From an uncultured Oxalobacter sp. (GTDB lineage Bacteria > Pseudomonadota > Gammaproteobacteria > Burkholderiales > Burkholderiaceae_D): a DNA stretch of 12,764 nucleotides. Below, piece by piece: positions 6,212 through 12,764 of the stretch. Location of the stretch: assembly GCA_937916185.1 (NCBI GenBank), contig CALGGD010000340.1:1-12764 (forward strand), written 5' to 3'. The notes under the pieces were generated by a model, which was given only the letters and a program-made list of their open reading frames with translations, was not told the origin of the DNA and made no database searches. The stretch's first letter is position 1; each line of letters starts with the position of its first letter. The position numbers and the translations under genes are program-made.

Positions 6212-6811
6212 TCACCCCTTCAGGAAATGCTCCCGGTAGTATTTCAGTTCCTCGACTGATTCCAGGATATCCGCCAGGGCGGTATGTTTCTGGGCTTTCT
6301 TGAATCCATCCACCAGTTCTGGACGCCAGCGGCGTGCCAGTTCCTTCAAGGTAGAGACATCAATATTGCGGTAATGCAGGAAAGCCTCCAGTTTCGGCAT
6401 GTATTTGACCATGAAGCGGCGGTCCTGGCCGATGGTGTTGCCACACAACGGCGACTTGCCCTTGTTCACATAAGGGCGCAGGAACTTGATCAGTGCCGCC
6501 TCTGCCATCTCTTCCGTGACATGCGAAGCTTTCACGCGGTCAATCAGGCCAGACCTGCCATGGGTTCCCTTGTTCCAGGCATCCATCCCGTCAAGCAGCT
6601 CATCGCTCTGATGGATTGCATAGACAGGCGCCTCGGCAATCACATTCAGTTCCGGGTCTGTCACAATCAACGCCACCTCAAGAATCCGCTCCTTCTCGGG
6701 ATCCAGTCCGGACATCTCCATATCAACCCAGACCAGATTCATATCCTTGGACATTTTTTTCGCAGGCTTATTTTCGGCAGGCGCTGCCTGTACTTCTTCA
6801 GGTTGTGACAT
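6212..6811 (-). CDS. orn: Oligoribonuclease (DEDDh 3'-5' exoribonuclease)
   Basis: Degrades 2-5-mer RNAs, chiefly dinucleotides including pGpG from c-di-GMP turnover; cytoplasmic homodimer. The 199-aa product has the full DEDDh set: D and E in [22 protein letters not shown] (about 25-46), D in [29 protein letters not shown] (about 130-158), and the final H and D in [21 protein letters not shown]. The start at 6811 is set by AAAGGA 5 bp upstream. It gives an extra 19-residue Ala/Pro/Glu/Lys tail ([18 protein letters not shown]) before [14 protein letters not shown], where most orthologues begin (about 180 aa); the inner ATG at 6754 is the alternative. The open frame continues 56 codons upstream but runs into the divergent protease gene. 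Divergent from the M48 protease. Confidence 0.94.
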   Translation of the reverse strand: MSQPEEVQAAPAENKPAKKMSKDMNLVWVDMEMSGLDPEKERILEVALIVTDPELNVIAEAPVYAIHQSDELLDGMDAWNKGTHGRSGLIDRVKASHVTEEMAEAALIKFLRPYVNKGKSPLCGNTIGQDRRFMVKYMPKLEAFLHYRNIDVSTLKELARRWRPELVDGFKKAQKHTALADILESVEELKYYREHFLKG

Positions 6812-6874
6812 AATCCTTTCCTTACCGGTATCAACTCTATGTATATGAAGGGTACATTCTAACCCACAGACAAC

Positions 6875-8134
6875 ATGCCAGCGCCTGCTTTTACCATCCT
6901 TTTTGTCTGCTTTCTGGCAATCACCGTCATCGTCCGCTGCTGGCTGGCGATGCGGCAGATCCGTTCTGTCCAGAAACACCGTGACCAGGTTCCGGAACAG
7001 TTCGCCAGCACCATCTCATTGGCAGACCATCAGAAAGCAGGGGATTACACCGCTGCAAAACTGCGGTTCGGATTCCTCTCCCTTGCAATGGACACCATTG
7101 TCCTGCTCGGCTTCACCCTCGGCGGCGGCATCCAGGCCATCAGCCGTCTTTTGCGTCCTTGGCTCGGTCATGGAACGGTCTATCAGATTGCCTTGGCAGC
7201 CGTTGTTTTCACCATTTCCGGCATCATCAGTATCCCCTTCGATTACTACCGTCAGTTCGTGATTGAAGAACGTTTTGGTTTCAATAAAATGACACCTGGA
7301 CTTTTTTTCAACGATTTGGTTAAAAGTACGCTGATTGGCATCTTGATTGGTCTGCCCCTGCTCTGGGTATTGCTGCTGGTCATGGGCAGAACAGGCGGCT
7401 TCTGGTGGCTTTATGCCTGGATACTCTGGTGCGCATTCCAGTTCCTGATGCTGTTCCTGTACCCGACCTTCATCGCCCCATTGTTCAATAAATTCCAACC
7501 ACTGGAAGATGAAGCGATGAAAACCCGGATTGAACAGCTGATGCAGCGGACCGGCTTCCAAGCCAAAGGCCTATTCATCATGGATGGCTCCAAACGGAGT
7601 TCGCACGGCAACGCCTACTTCACCGGCATGGGTTCCGCCAAACGGGTTGTTTTCTTCGACACCCTAATCAAACAGTTGACACCTGAAGAAATCGAAGCCG
7701 TCCTGGGACATGAACTGGGTCATTTCAAACTGAGACACATCGCCAAGCGGATAGGCGTTTCATTCCTCATCTCACTGGGATTCCTTGCCCTGCTGGGCTG
7801 GCTGAAAACGCAGGCATGGTTCTATGCAGGGCTTGGCACCGATGCTGCCACCGCAACCGACATGACAGCCCTGATCCTCTTTGCGCTGACCCTGCCGGTC
7901 TTCACCTTCTTTTTCTCACCCATCCTTTCGATGAGTTCCCGGAAACACGAATTCGAGGCAGATGCCTTTTCGGCACAGCATACCGATGCCCGGTATCTCA
8001 TCAGTGCTTTAGTGAAAATGTATCAGGACAATGCAGCGACGCTGACACCTGATGTGCTTTACTCTGCGTTTTACGATTCCCATCCACCCGCCAGTATCCG
8101 CATCGACCATCTGACAAAACTGAGAAAATCATGA
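6875..8134 (+). CDS. M48 family Ste24/HtpX-type membrane metalloprotease
   Basis: Integral-membrane zinc endopeptidase of the Ste24p (CAAX prenyl protease 1) branch of M48; in bacteria these act in inner-membrane quality control. 419 aa, close to yeast Ste24 layout. The zinc site is [14 protein letters not shown] (HExxH, about 281-285), with the third ligand in [15 protein letters not shown] (about 354-368). N-terminal features are membrane segments ([33 protein letters not shown]), the Ste24-typical [28 protein letters not shown], and paired helices [19 protein letters not shown] and [31 protein letters not shown]. It ends with [18 protein letters not shown]. Ribosome binding site not obvious. 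Its TGA overlaps the rsgA ATG by 4 bp, so the two are one operon. Confidence 0.93.
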   Translation: MPAPAFTILFVCFLAITVIVRCWLAMRQIRSVQKHRDQVPEQFASTISLADHQKAGDYTAAKLRFGFLSLAMDTIVLLGFTLGGGIQAISRLLRPWLGHGTVYQIALAAVVFTISGIISIPFDYYRQFVIEERFGFNKMTPGLFFNDLVKSTLIGILIGLPLLWVLLLVMGRTGGFWWLYAWILWCAFQFLMLFLYPTFIAPLFNKFQPLEDEAMKTRIEQLMQRTGFQAKGLFIMDGSKRSSHGNAYFTGMGSAKRVVFFDTLIKQLTPEEIEAVLGHELGHFKLRHIAKRIGVSFLISLGFLALLGWLKTQAWFYAGLGTDAATATDMTALILFALTLPVFTFFFSPILSMSSRKHEFEADAFSAQHTDARYLISALVKMYQDNAATLTPDVLYSAFYDSHPPASIRIDHLTKLRKS

Positions 8135-9024
8135 AAGAACTGCTGACTGCCCAGATCATCTCTGCCCACGGCCGCCATTATGTTGCAGAACATAATGGGG
8201 AGACCCTGCAATGCATGACCCGGGGCAAGAAAAGCAATGTTGCGGTCGGTGACACCGTCCATATCCGGCCAATGGCACGGGGACAGGCGGTGATCGAATC
8301 CATTGAAGAACGCCGTTCCCTGCTTTACCGGTCTGACCAATACAAATCAAAGTTCCTTGCCGCCAACATCGATATGCTGGTCATTGTTGTCGCTGTGGAA
8401 CCCCCTTTCTCGGATGACCTGGTTTCCCGTGCCTTGATTGCGGCAGAAGCAGAAAACATCGAAGTCCATCTGATCCTGAACAAAGTGGACGTTCCAGACC
8501 AGCTTGAGAAAACCCGTGAACGGGTCGGGTTCTATGCCTCCCTGGGCTATCCTGTCCATGAAGTCTCCGCCACCGCAGACCCGGCAGGCGCCCTGGCACT
8601 GCTCAGCGGACTGACAAAAGGCAGGACATCCATCCTCATCGGCCAATCCGGCATGGGGAAATCCACCCTGATCCAACTCTTGGTGCCAGATATCAAGATT
8701 GCCACCCGGGAAATCTCAACCGCCCTGAACTCCGGACGGCATACCACCACCTACACCCATCTTTACCGCATTGACGAGACCTCCGCCATCATCGATTCCC
8801 CAGGTTTCCAGGAATTCGGCCTCTACCATCTGACAGAAGGCAGGCTCGAACGGGCTTTCCGGGAATTCCGCCCCTACCTGGGCAAATGCCGGTTCTACAA
8901 CTGCCATCACCTGACTGAACCCGGCTGTGCTGTACTGGAAGCCGTTGAAAAAGGTGACATCGCGCAGATGCGGCATGACCTGTACCGCCAGCTGGTACAC
9001 GAATCCTCACAGAAAACCTGGTAA
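8131..9024 (+). CDS. rsgA: RsgA, small-ribosomal-subunit biogenesis GTPase
   Basis: Circularly permuted GTPase that checks maturation of the 30S decoding centre and releases RbfA. 297 aa. An N-terminal OB-fold ([39 protein letters not shown]) precedes the permuted G domain in the order G4-G1-G3: LILNKVD (about 111-117), [14 protein letters not shown] (about 171-184), [10 protein letters not shown] and DSPGFQEFG (about 220-228). The C-terminal zinc finger is [14 protein letters not shown], with the usual Cys/His spacing. In many Burkholderiales a pterin dehydratase gene lies between the M48 protease and rsgA; here they overlap directly (ATGA). About 200 bp of AT-rich DNA follow before the next gene, without a clear terminator. 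Confidence 0.95.
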   Translation: MKELLTAQIISAHGRHYVAEHNGETLQCMTRGKKSNVAVGDTVHIRPMARGQAVIESIEERRSLLYRSDQYKSKFLAANIDMLVIVVAVEPPFSDDLVSRALIAAEAENIEVHLILNKVDVPDQLEKTRERVGFYASLGYPVHEVSATADPAGALALLSGLTKGRTSILIGQSGMGKSTLIQLLVPDIKIATREISTALNSGRHTTTYTHLYRIDETSAIIDSPGFQEFGLYHLTEGRLERAFREFRPYLGKCRFYNCHHLTEPGCAVLEAVEKGDIAQMRHDLYRQLVHESSQKTW

Positions 9025-9120
9025 GAAAAAATCCAAGATATGACGCCTAAAACGTTGCCTTGCAGTGATTAAATCAGACAACCCGCAGAAAAACTGTCAA
9101 CCAATTTCAGGAAAGCACAA

Positions 9121-9134
9121 TCGGAATTATCCGA
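9121..9134. repeat. Small inverted repeat tcgga-atta-tccga downstream of rsgA
   Basis: Perfect 5-bp arms around a 4-base loop, about 100 bp after the rsgA stop and 90 bp before the ATPase. No T-run follows on either strand, so it is at best a weak terminator. Nothing else was recognised between 9025 and 9178. Confidence 0.3.
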
Positions 9135-9178
9135 AATCAATAACTGAAAAAGTTTTTGGAATGACTTCCACAAACTTC

Positions 9179-9196
9179 AATATTTGTTAGAATATT
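9179..9196 (+). promoter_or_regulatory. Possible promoter of the DUF4143 ATPase gene
   Basis: TAGAAT (9188-9193, 5/6 to -10) lies about 35 bp before the ATG, in an AT-rich stretch. It overlaps the second of two AATATT hexamers (9179-9184 and 9191-9196) that form a symmetric pair around TGTTAG. No convincing -35 is seen. Confidence 0.3.
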
Positions 9197-9226
9197 CGGC
9201 ATGAAATACACAAAAGTTGAATTCCT

Positions 9227-10462
9227 ATGCCCCTGATTGAAAGAAAAGCCTATTTAGACAGATTGATTGAGTGGAAAGACCAGCACATCATCAAGATTGT
9301 TACCGGTGTAAGAAGATGCGGAAAATCCACACTGCTGTCCCAGTTCCGTGACTACCTGTCAGGTCAAGGCGTACAGGCAGACCAGATCATCAGTATCAAT
9401 TTCGAGGATTTTGAGGTTGCACATCTCAAGGATCTGAAGGCACTGCACAACCATGTCAAATCCCATCTGGTCCCAGGCAGGAAGACTTATCTCTTCTTTG
9501 ATGAAATCCAGCAGGTGGACAATTTCCAGCAGGTTATCAACAGCCTGTTCCTTAATCGCGACCTTGATATGTACCTGACGGGATCCAACGCCAACCTGCT
9601 CTCAGGCGAACTGGCGACATTACTGACAGGACGGTACGTTGAAATCGCCATGATGCCCCTGTCTTTTTCAGAATATCTCAGTGCAGACAGGGAAAACCGT
9701 GCTTCGCTTGAAAGCAGGTACCGACATTACATTGAAACGACATCTTTCCCGTTTGCCATAGAATTCCATTACCGGAGCCAGCAGATACAGGAATACCTGA
9801 ATGGTCTCTACAACACCATCATTGTGAAAGACATCATCAGCAGGAAAAAATTCAATGATTCCAGGCTGCTCGAAAGCATAACCCGTTTCCTTCTGGACAG
9901 CATCGGCTCCCGCATTTCCTGTAGGAAAATCGCCGATTCCCTGACGTCCATGGGAAGGAAAGCCGACACCAAGACGGTTGAACGGTATGTGCAGTCACTT
10001 GAGGAAAGTTTCGTCCTTTACAGGGCAGAACGTTATGACATCAGGGGCAAGCAACTGCTGAAGACCTTGGAGAAATATTACGCTGTGGACATCGGGCTGC
10101 GCCGTGCCCTGCTCGGTGCAAAGTCAATGTCAGCTGGGCATATCCTTGAGAACATCATCTATCTGGAACTCAGACGCAGGGGGTATCGGGTCTATATAGG
10201 CAAATATGACGATCTTGAGGTTGACTTTGTGACAGAGAACGAACAGGGCACAGTCTATTTCCAGGTTTCAGCAACTGTCCGTAACGAGGCAACCCTTGAA
10301 CGTGAGCTCCGTCCCCTTCAGAAAATCCGTGACCACTACCCGAAATACCTGCTCACGTTGGATGACGATCCAGAGACAGAGTACAACGGTATCCGGCAGA
10401 TGAACGCTCTCAGATGGCTCGCCCCAGATTTTGCTGACGGCAACAATAGCACTCACTTTTGA
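9227..10462 (+). CDS. AAA_14 / DUF4143 ATPase of unknown role
   Basis: P-loop ATPase of the AAA_14-DUF4143 family, common and variable in gut and oral bacteria, with no established function. 411 aa, full length. It opens MPLIERKAYLDRLIEWKDQHIIKIVTGVRRCGKSTLLSQF with Walker A GVRRCGKST (about 28-36), then INFEDFE, Walker B TYLFFDEIQQV (about 87-97), the sensor-like LTGSNANLLSGELATLLTGRY and the family's MMPLSFSEYL (about 145-154). The middle part looks like a winged helix (RISCRKIADSLTSMGRKADTKTVERYVQSLEESFVLYRAERYDIRGKQLLKTLEKYYAVDIGLRRALLG). The C-terminus is the DUF4143 nuclease-like fold, GHILENIIYLELRRRGYRVYIGK...EVDFVTENEQGTVYFQVSAT, with QVS where a PD-(D/E)xK nuclease has ExK, so cleavage is doubtful. 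Shine-Dalgarno weak. It stands alone between core rsgA and an adhesin remnant, suggesting an acquired gene. Confidence 0.88.
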   Translation: MPLIERKAYLDRLIEWKDQHIIKIVTGVRRCGKSTLLSQFRDYLSGQGVQADQIISINFEDFEVAHLKDLKALHNHVKSHLVPGRKTYLFFDEIQQVDNFQQVINSLFLNRDLDMYLTGSNANLLSGELATLLTGRYVEIAMMPLSFSEYLSADRENRASLESRYRHYIETTSFPFAIEFHYRSQQIQEYLNGLYNTIIVKDIISRKKFNDSRLLESITRFLLDSIGSRISCRKIADSLTSMGRKADTKTVERYVQSLEESFVLYRAERYDIRGKQLLKTLEKYYAVDIGLRRALLGAKSMSAGHILENIIYLELRRRGYRVYIGKYDDLEVDFVTENEQGTVYFQVSATVRNEATLERELRPLQKIRDHYPKYLLTLDDDPETEYNGIRQMNALRWLAPDFADGNNSTHF

Positions 10463-10505
10463 TGCCCTACGGATAGTAGAAGCTGTCTTAATCCTCCTTG
10501 CGCCT

Positions 10506-10541
10506 AAAACTCCGGATACCCCCATGCGAGGATATCCGGAG
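10506..10541 (-). terminator. Hairpin terminator for the minus-strand adhesin remnant
   Basis: Perfect 9-bp arms ctccggata (10510-10518) and tatccggag (10533-10541) around a 14-base loop, followed on the minus strand by TTTTA. It sits 34 bp beyond the stop of the minus-strand YadA fragment, in the convergent gap with the ATPase gene, so it may stop transcription from both sides; the T-run favours the minus direction. Confidence 0.6.
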
Positions 10542-10574
10542 AAGCTGTCCTGCAGTAGATAGCCTGTTAACCCA

Positions 10575-10997
10575 TCATTTCTTCTTCATGCCCTTCAGCA
10601 TTTTCTTGATCTGGGCAATCTCATCCTTCAGGTTTGCAATCTCCTTGTCGGCTGATGCCAGGCGCTGGGACGTGCTCGACAGCTCGGCATTCAGGCTCTG
10701 GTTGTCCTGGGACAGGTCGTTGACCCGCCGTTTCAGCTCATGGATATTGTTCGGCGACGTCTTGTTGCCGGAACCCGTACCAAACCGGTAAGAAAGCCCC
10801 GCATTGACCATCGAATCCGAATCGTTCAACGATGCGCCGACACTGACCAGCACATTTTCTGTCGGACGGTAGAACGCACCGACCGCAACCGCACTGGAAT
10901 CGTGGTACTGGCCGACACCGGCAGAAGCCGTCAGCTTATGCTCTTCGTCATATTCCAGCGGGTGCAACGCTGCACTATGCGCATAACCTGGAACATG
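10575..10997 (-). pseudogene. 3' remnant of a YadA-like trimeric autotransporter adhesin gene (membrane anchor plus coiled-coil tail)
   Basis: About 140 codons that match only the C-terminal end of a trimeric autotransporter. ALHPLEYDEEHKLTASAGVGQYHDSSAVAVGAFYRPTENVLVSVGASLNDSDSMVNAGLSYRFG is the four-strand YadA anchor that makes the outer-membrane barrel; the Leu/Pro/Glu/Tyr opening and the MVNAGLSYRFG last strand are diagnostic. A tail of about 55 residues follows, with heptad-like HELKRRVNDLSQDNQSLNAELSS and DKEIANLKDEIAQIKKMLKG. Upstream the frame hits TAG at 10998-11000, and no signal peptide, head or stalk is present. The only in-frame start is TTG at 10967, inside the anchor motif. 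The gene is therefore most likely a 5'-truncated remnant. A very short self-standing anchor protein is the less likely alternative. Confidence 0.75.
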
Positions 10998-11234
10998 CTA
11001 AGAACCCTTGCCCACGGCTGGTGATGAAGCTGATTGGGCGGATAGATTATTCAACAATCCCGATTTAGCTTTCTCTTGATACTGGGATTTTCCAGTCCGA
11101 TGGTGTCTTTGATGTGAATCAGTACCAATCCCTGGTTCACTGGTTCTGTTTTTACGCTGGGAAGGCATTGCCAAGGATGGTCAGCATGACAGCACCCAAG
11201 TGCAGGATGATACCGCCATGCCAGTCTTGCCTGC
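10998..11234. other. Unassigned DNA between the adhesin remnant and the exporter pseudogene
   Basis: About 240 bp with no frame I recognise on either strand. One minus-strand frame (about 11162-11234) reads GGIILHLGAVMLTILGNAFPA before a stop, hydrophobic like the end of a membrane protein but with no start or gene around it. It may be part of the same erosion that removed the adhesin 5' end. Confidence 0.4.
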
Positions 11235-12148
11235 CTATCCCTGTGCTGCAGGAGGAACCTGTCCGTCTTCCTTGTTTTTTTCAATCCGGTTCTTGGCAAG
11301 GATGATCACCAGGACGGATGCCATGATGAGGATGATGCCGAACATGATCTGAAGGGTGAATTTCTCACCGAACATCAAGACACCGATCATGACTGCACTG
11401 ACGGGTTCCAATGCGCCCATGATGGCGGTCGGGGTGGAACCGATATCACGGATGGCGACTGCCATCATCACCAATGCCAATACGGTCGGCACAAATGCCA
11501 TGAACAGTGCGTACCCCCACATGGCGGGGGTTGTCAGCCACTGTATCTGCTGGTTTTCCCCTGTGAGTGAATGGGCATAGACCATGAAAATGGAAACAAC
11601 AGAGACATAGAACGTCATTTTCACTGCTGGGATGTTCAGTTTGGTACGGTTGATGACAATGATATAGAGGGCATTGAAGAAAGCCGCCAGCATCACGAGC
11701 AGGACACCAGTGGTATTGAGGGTTTCCCCATCACCATGATAGAGCAGTGCGATTCCGCCAAGGGACAGCACGATGGAACCGCAGGTCAGCAGCGTGATCC
11801 GTTCCCGGAAACAGACCGCCATGATAATGGCAACCATAACTGGATAGACGAAAATCAGGGTCGAGGCGACACCGGCATCAATGTAATGGAAACTGATGAA
11901 CATCAACAGGGATGTCATGCAGAAGATGACGCCCAGGATAAGCACCAGAATAGTTTCCTTCTTTGTGAGTGAGAAAGACTGACCAGCATCATCCCAGCCA
12001 ATATCAGCGAAGCCAGCAGAAAGCGGAAAAACAGCACGGTATGCGCGTTGATGCCCAATTCATAGAGTCCCAATGCCCCAAGCGGATTGCATCCGTAGAA
12101 CGCCGCTGATGCGATACCGCAGACAGCTCCTCTGATTTTTGGGTTCAT
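11235..12148 (-). pseudogene. EamA/DMT-superfamily exporter, split by a frameshift
   Basis: A ten-helix drug/metabolite transporter of the EamA family whose reading frame is broken once. The first part (12148 down to about 11980) reads MNPKIRGAVCGIASAAFYGCNPLGALGLYELGINAHTVLFFRFLLASLILAGMML, the first two helices with the usual NxxTVLFFRFLLA-type signature. That frame then gives nonsense and stops at 11915. The rest continues in another frame as FSLTKKETILVLILGVIFCMTSLLMFISFHYIDAGVASTLIFVYPVMVAIIMAVCFRERIT and the second EamA repeat (GSTPTAIMGALEPVSAVMIGVLMFGEKFTLQIMFGIILIMASVLVIILAKNRIEKNKEDGQVPPAAQG). The shift lies between about 11955 and 11990, corresponding to a lost base or two gained; no long homopolymer is there. 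The ATG shares a base with the cstA stop (TGATG) and has AAGGAG upstream, so it was coupled to cstA. A sequencing error is possible. Confidence 0.8.
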
Positions 12149-12764
12149 CAGTATCCAACTCCTTCTTTTGGCTGGATGTTATCTGCCTGGGCATGCCGGT
12201 CAACCGGATAACGCCTGTCAAAAGCCCTTTTCCATCGGATATAAATGAACAGGATTGCCGCAGTGGTTGCAAAGGTCAAAGGCAGTGCCAGACGCTCAGA
12301 CAGTCCAAGCGTCTCCGGAGCCATGAAGAAATAGGCGGAGACAACGGTTGTCATAAACAGGGCGGGAATCAGCATGAACCAGTATTTTTTCCGCCACATC
12401 GTCAGGTAGATGGTGACCGCCCAGAGCGTGATGGTTGCCAGAATCTGGTTGGTCCAGGCGAAATAGCGCCAGACAATGCTGAAATCGATGAACATCAACA
12501 GCAGGCCGATGGCGAACAACGGCAACGAGACCAGCAGCCGTTTCATCAAGTTCCGCTGGTCAATCCGGAGTGCATCGGCAACAATCAGGCGTGCTGAACG
12601 GAAGGCTGTGTCCCCAGAGGTGATTGGGGCGGCAACAACCCCCAGCACCGCCAAGGCACCGCCTACAGTCCCCAGCCAGTTCTGTGAGACAAAGTTGACA
12701 ACGAGCGCGGCATTGCCACTTGTGAAGAATGCCTTTCCTTCTGGTGTATGGAAGACAAAATTTG
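12148..12764 (-). CDS. cstA: CstA-family carbon starvation / peptide or pyruvate transporter, C-terminal part (runs off the window)
   Basis: Multi-spanning inner-membrane permease; E. coli relatives CstA and BtsT (YjiY) take up peptides or pyruvate under nutrient limitation. About 205 codons are visible, the 5' part being outside. The frame is open to the right edge. The most telling stretch is GGALAVLGVVAAPITSGDTAFRSARLIVADAL, the highly conserved CstA signature, followed by IDQRNLMKRLLVSLPLFAIGLLLMFIDFSIVWRYFAWTNQILATITLWAVTIYL and further helices (YWFMLIPALFMTTVVSAYFFMA; LALPLTFATTAAILFIYIRW). The short cytoplasmic tail (RYPVDRHAQADNIQPKEGVGY) lacks the extra domain of the long E. coli proteins, resembling the shorter CstA type. 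It sits first in an operon with the EamA gene. Confidence 0.88.
   Translation of the reverse strand, partial: NFVFHTPEGKAFFTSGNAALVVNFVSQNWLGTVGGALAVLGVVAAPITSGDTAFRSARLIVADALRIDQRNLMKRLLVSLPLFAIGLLLMFIDFSIVWRYFAWTNQILATITLWAVTIYLTMWRKKYWFMLIPALFMTTVVSAYFFMAPETLGLSERLALPLTFATTAAILFIYIRWKRAFDRRYPVDRHAQADNIQPKEGVGY

Noticed and set aside
9044..10510. 10-bp direct repeat cgcctaaaac at 9044-9053 and 10501-10510 flanking the DUF4143 ATPase gene, as in a target-site duplication
   Set aside because: A 10-bp match within about 1.5 kb is expected by chance; no inverted terminal repeats or transposase are seen beside it.
10478..10549. Direct repeat agaagctgtc at 10478-10487 and 10540-10549 around the terminator
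   Set aside because: Short, no further similarity on either side, and no known element matches.
11051..11299. Minus-strand 82-codon frame overlapping the end of the EamA gene
   Set aside because: No recognisable domain, high Arg/His/Trp content typical of an out-of-frame read, and overlap with the well-supported EamA C-terminus.
12139..12597. Plus-strand 152-codon frame at the right end
   Set aside because: Antisense to cstA; its Gln/His/Asp-rich product is what the reverse of a hydrophobic membrane gene looks like.

Overview
The window looks like chromosomal DNA of a betaproteobacterium, most likely order Burkholderiales and plausibly Oxalobacteraceae (an Oxalobacter-like genome of middling GC). 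The grounds are a minus-strand dcw cluster preceded by a class A RNase P RNA gene, the orn / Ste24-type M48 protease / rsgA neighbourhood, a Kdo transferase gene (so a Gram-negative LPS maker), and a YadA-type anchor with a coiled-coil tail. The taxonomic placement is inference from gene content and protein flavour; no search was run.

Layout. (1) 1-2681, minus strand: start of the division and cell-wall (dcw) operon, mraZ > rsmH > ftsL > ftsI, with ftsI running off the left edge. Its promoter carries four GTG-type MraZ boxes at an exact 10-bp period. (2) 2930-3252, minus strand: rnpB (RNase P RNA), with an AT-rich spacer between it and the mraZ promoter. (3) 3303-4097, minus: an endonuclease/exonuclease/phosphatase-family protein, divergent from (4) 4241-5524, plus: waaA (kdtA), the Kdo transferase of lipid A/LPS synthesis. 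(5) 5527-6104, minus: a higB-higA toxin-antitoxin module whose 3' end lies 2 bp from the end of waaA. (6) 6212-6811, minus: orn, divergent from (7) 6875-9024, plus: an M48 membrane protease overlapping rsgA by 4 bp. (8) 9227-10462, plus: an AAA_14/DUF4143 ATPase with no clear partner gene. (9) 10575-11234: a decay zone holding the 3' end of a YadA-like adhesin gene and about 240 bp of unassigned DNA. (10) 11235-12764, minus: a cstA-family carbon-starvation/peptide transporter (3' part only) translationally coupled to an EamA/DMT exporter gene that is frameshifted here.

The core genes (dcw, rnpB, waaA, orn, rsgA) are housekeeping. The variable parts are the higBA module, the DUF4143 ATPase, the adhesin remnant and the broken exporter. 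I do not see a clearly new multi-gene system. The points most worth a second look are the four-box MraZ operator overlapping the -10, the palindrome in the -35 position of the rnpB promoter, the repeat architecture at the higBA promoter, and the adhesin 3' fragment with its post-barrel coiled coil.
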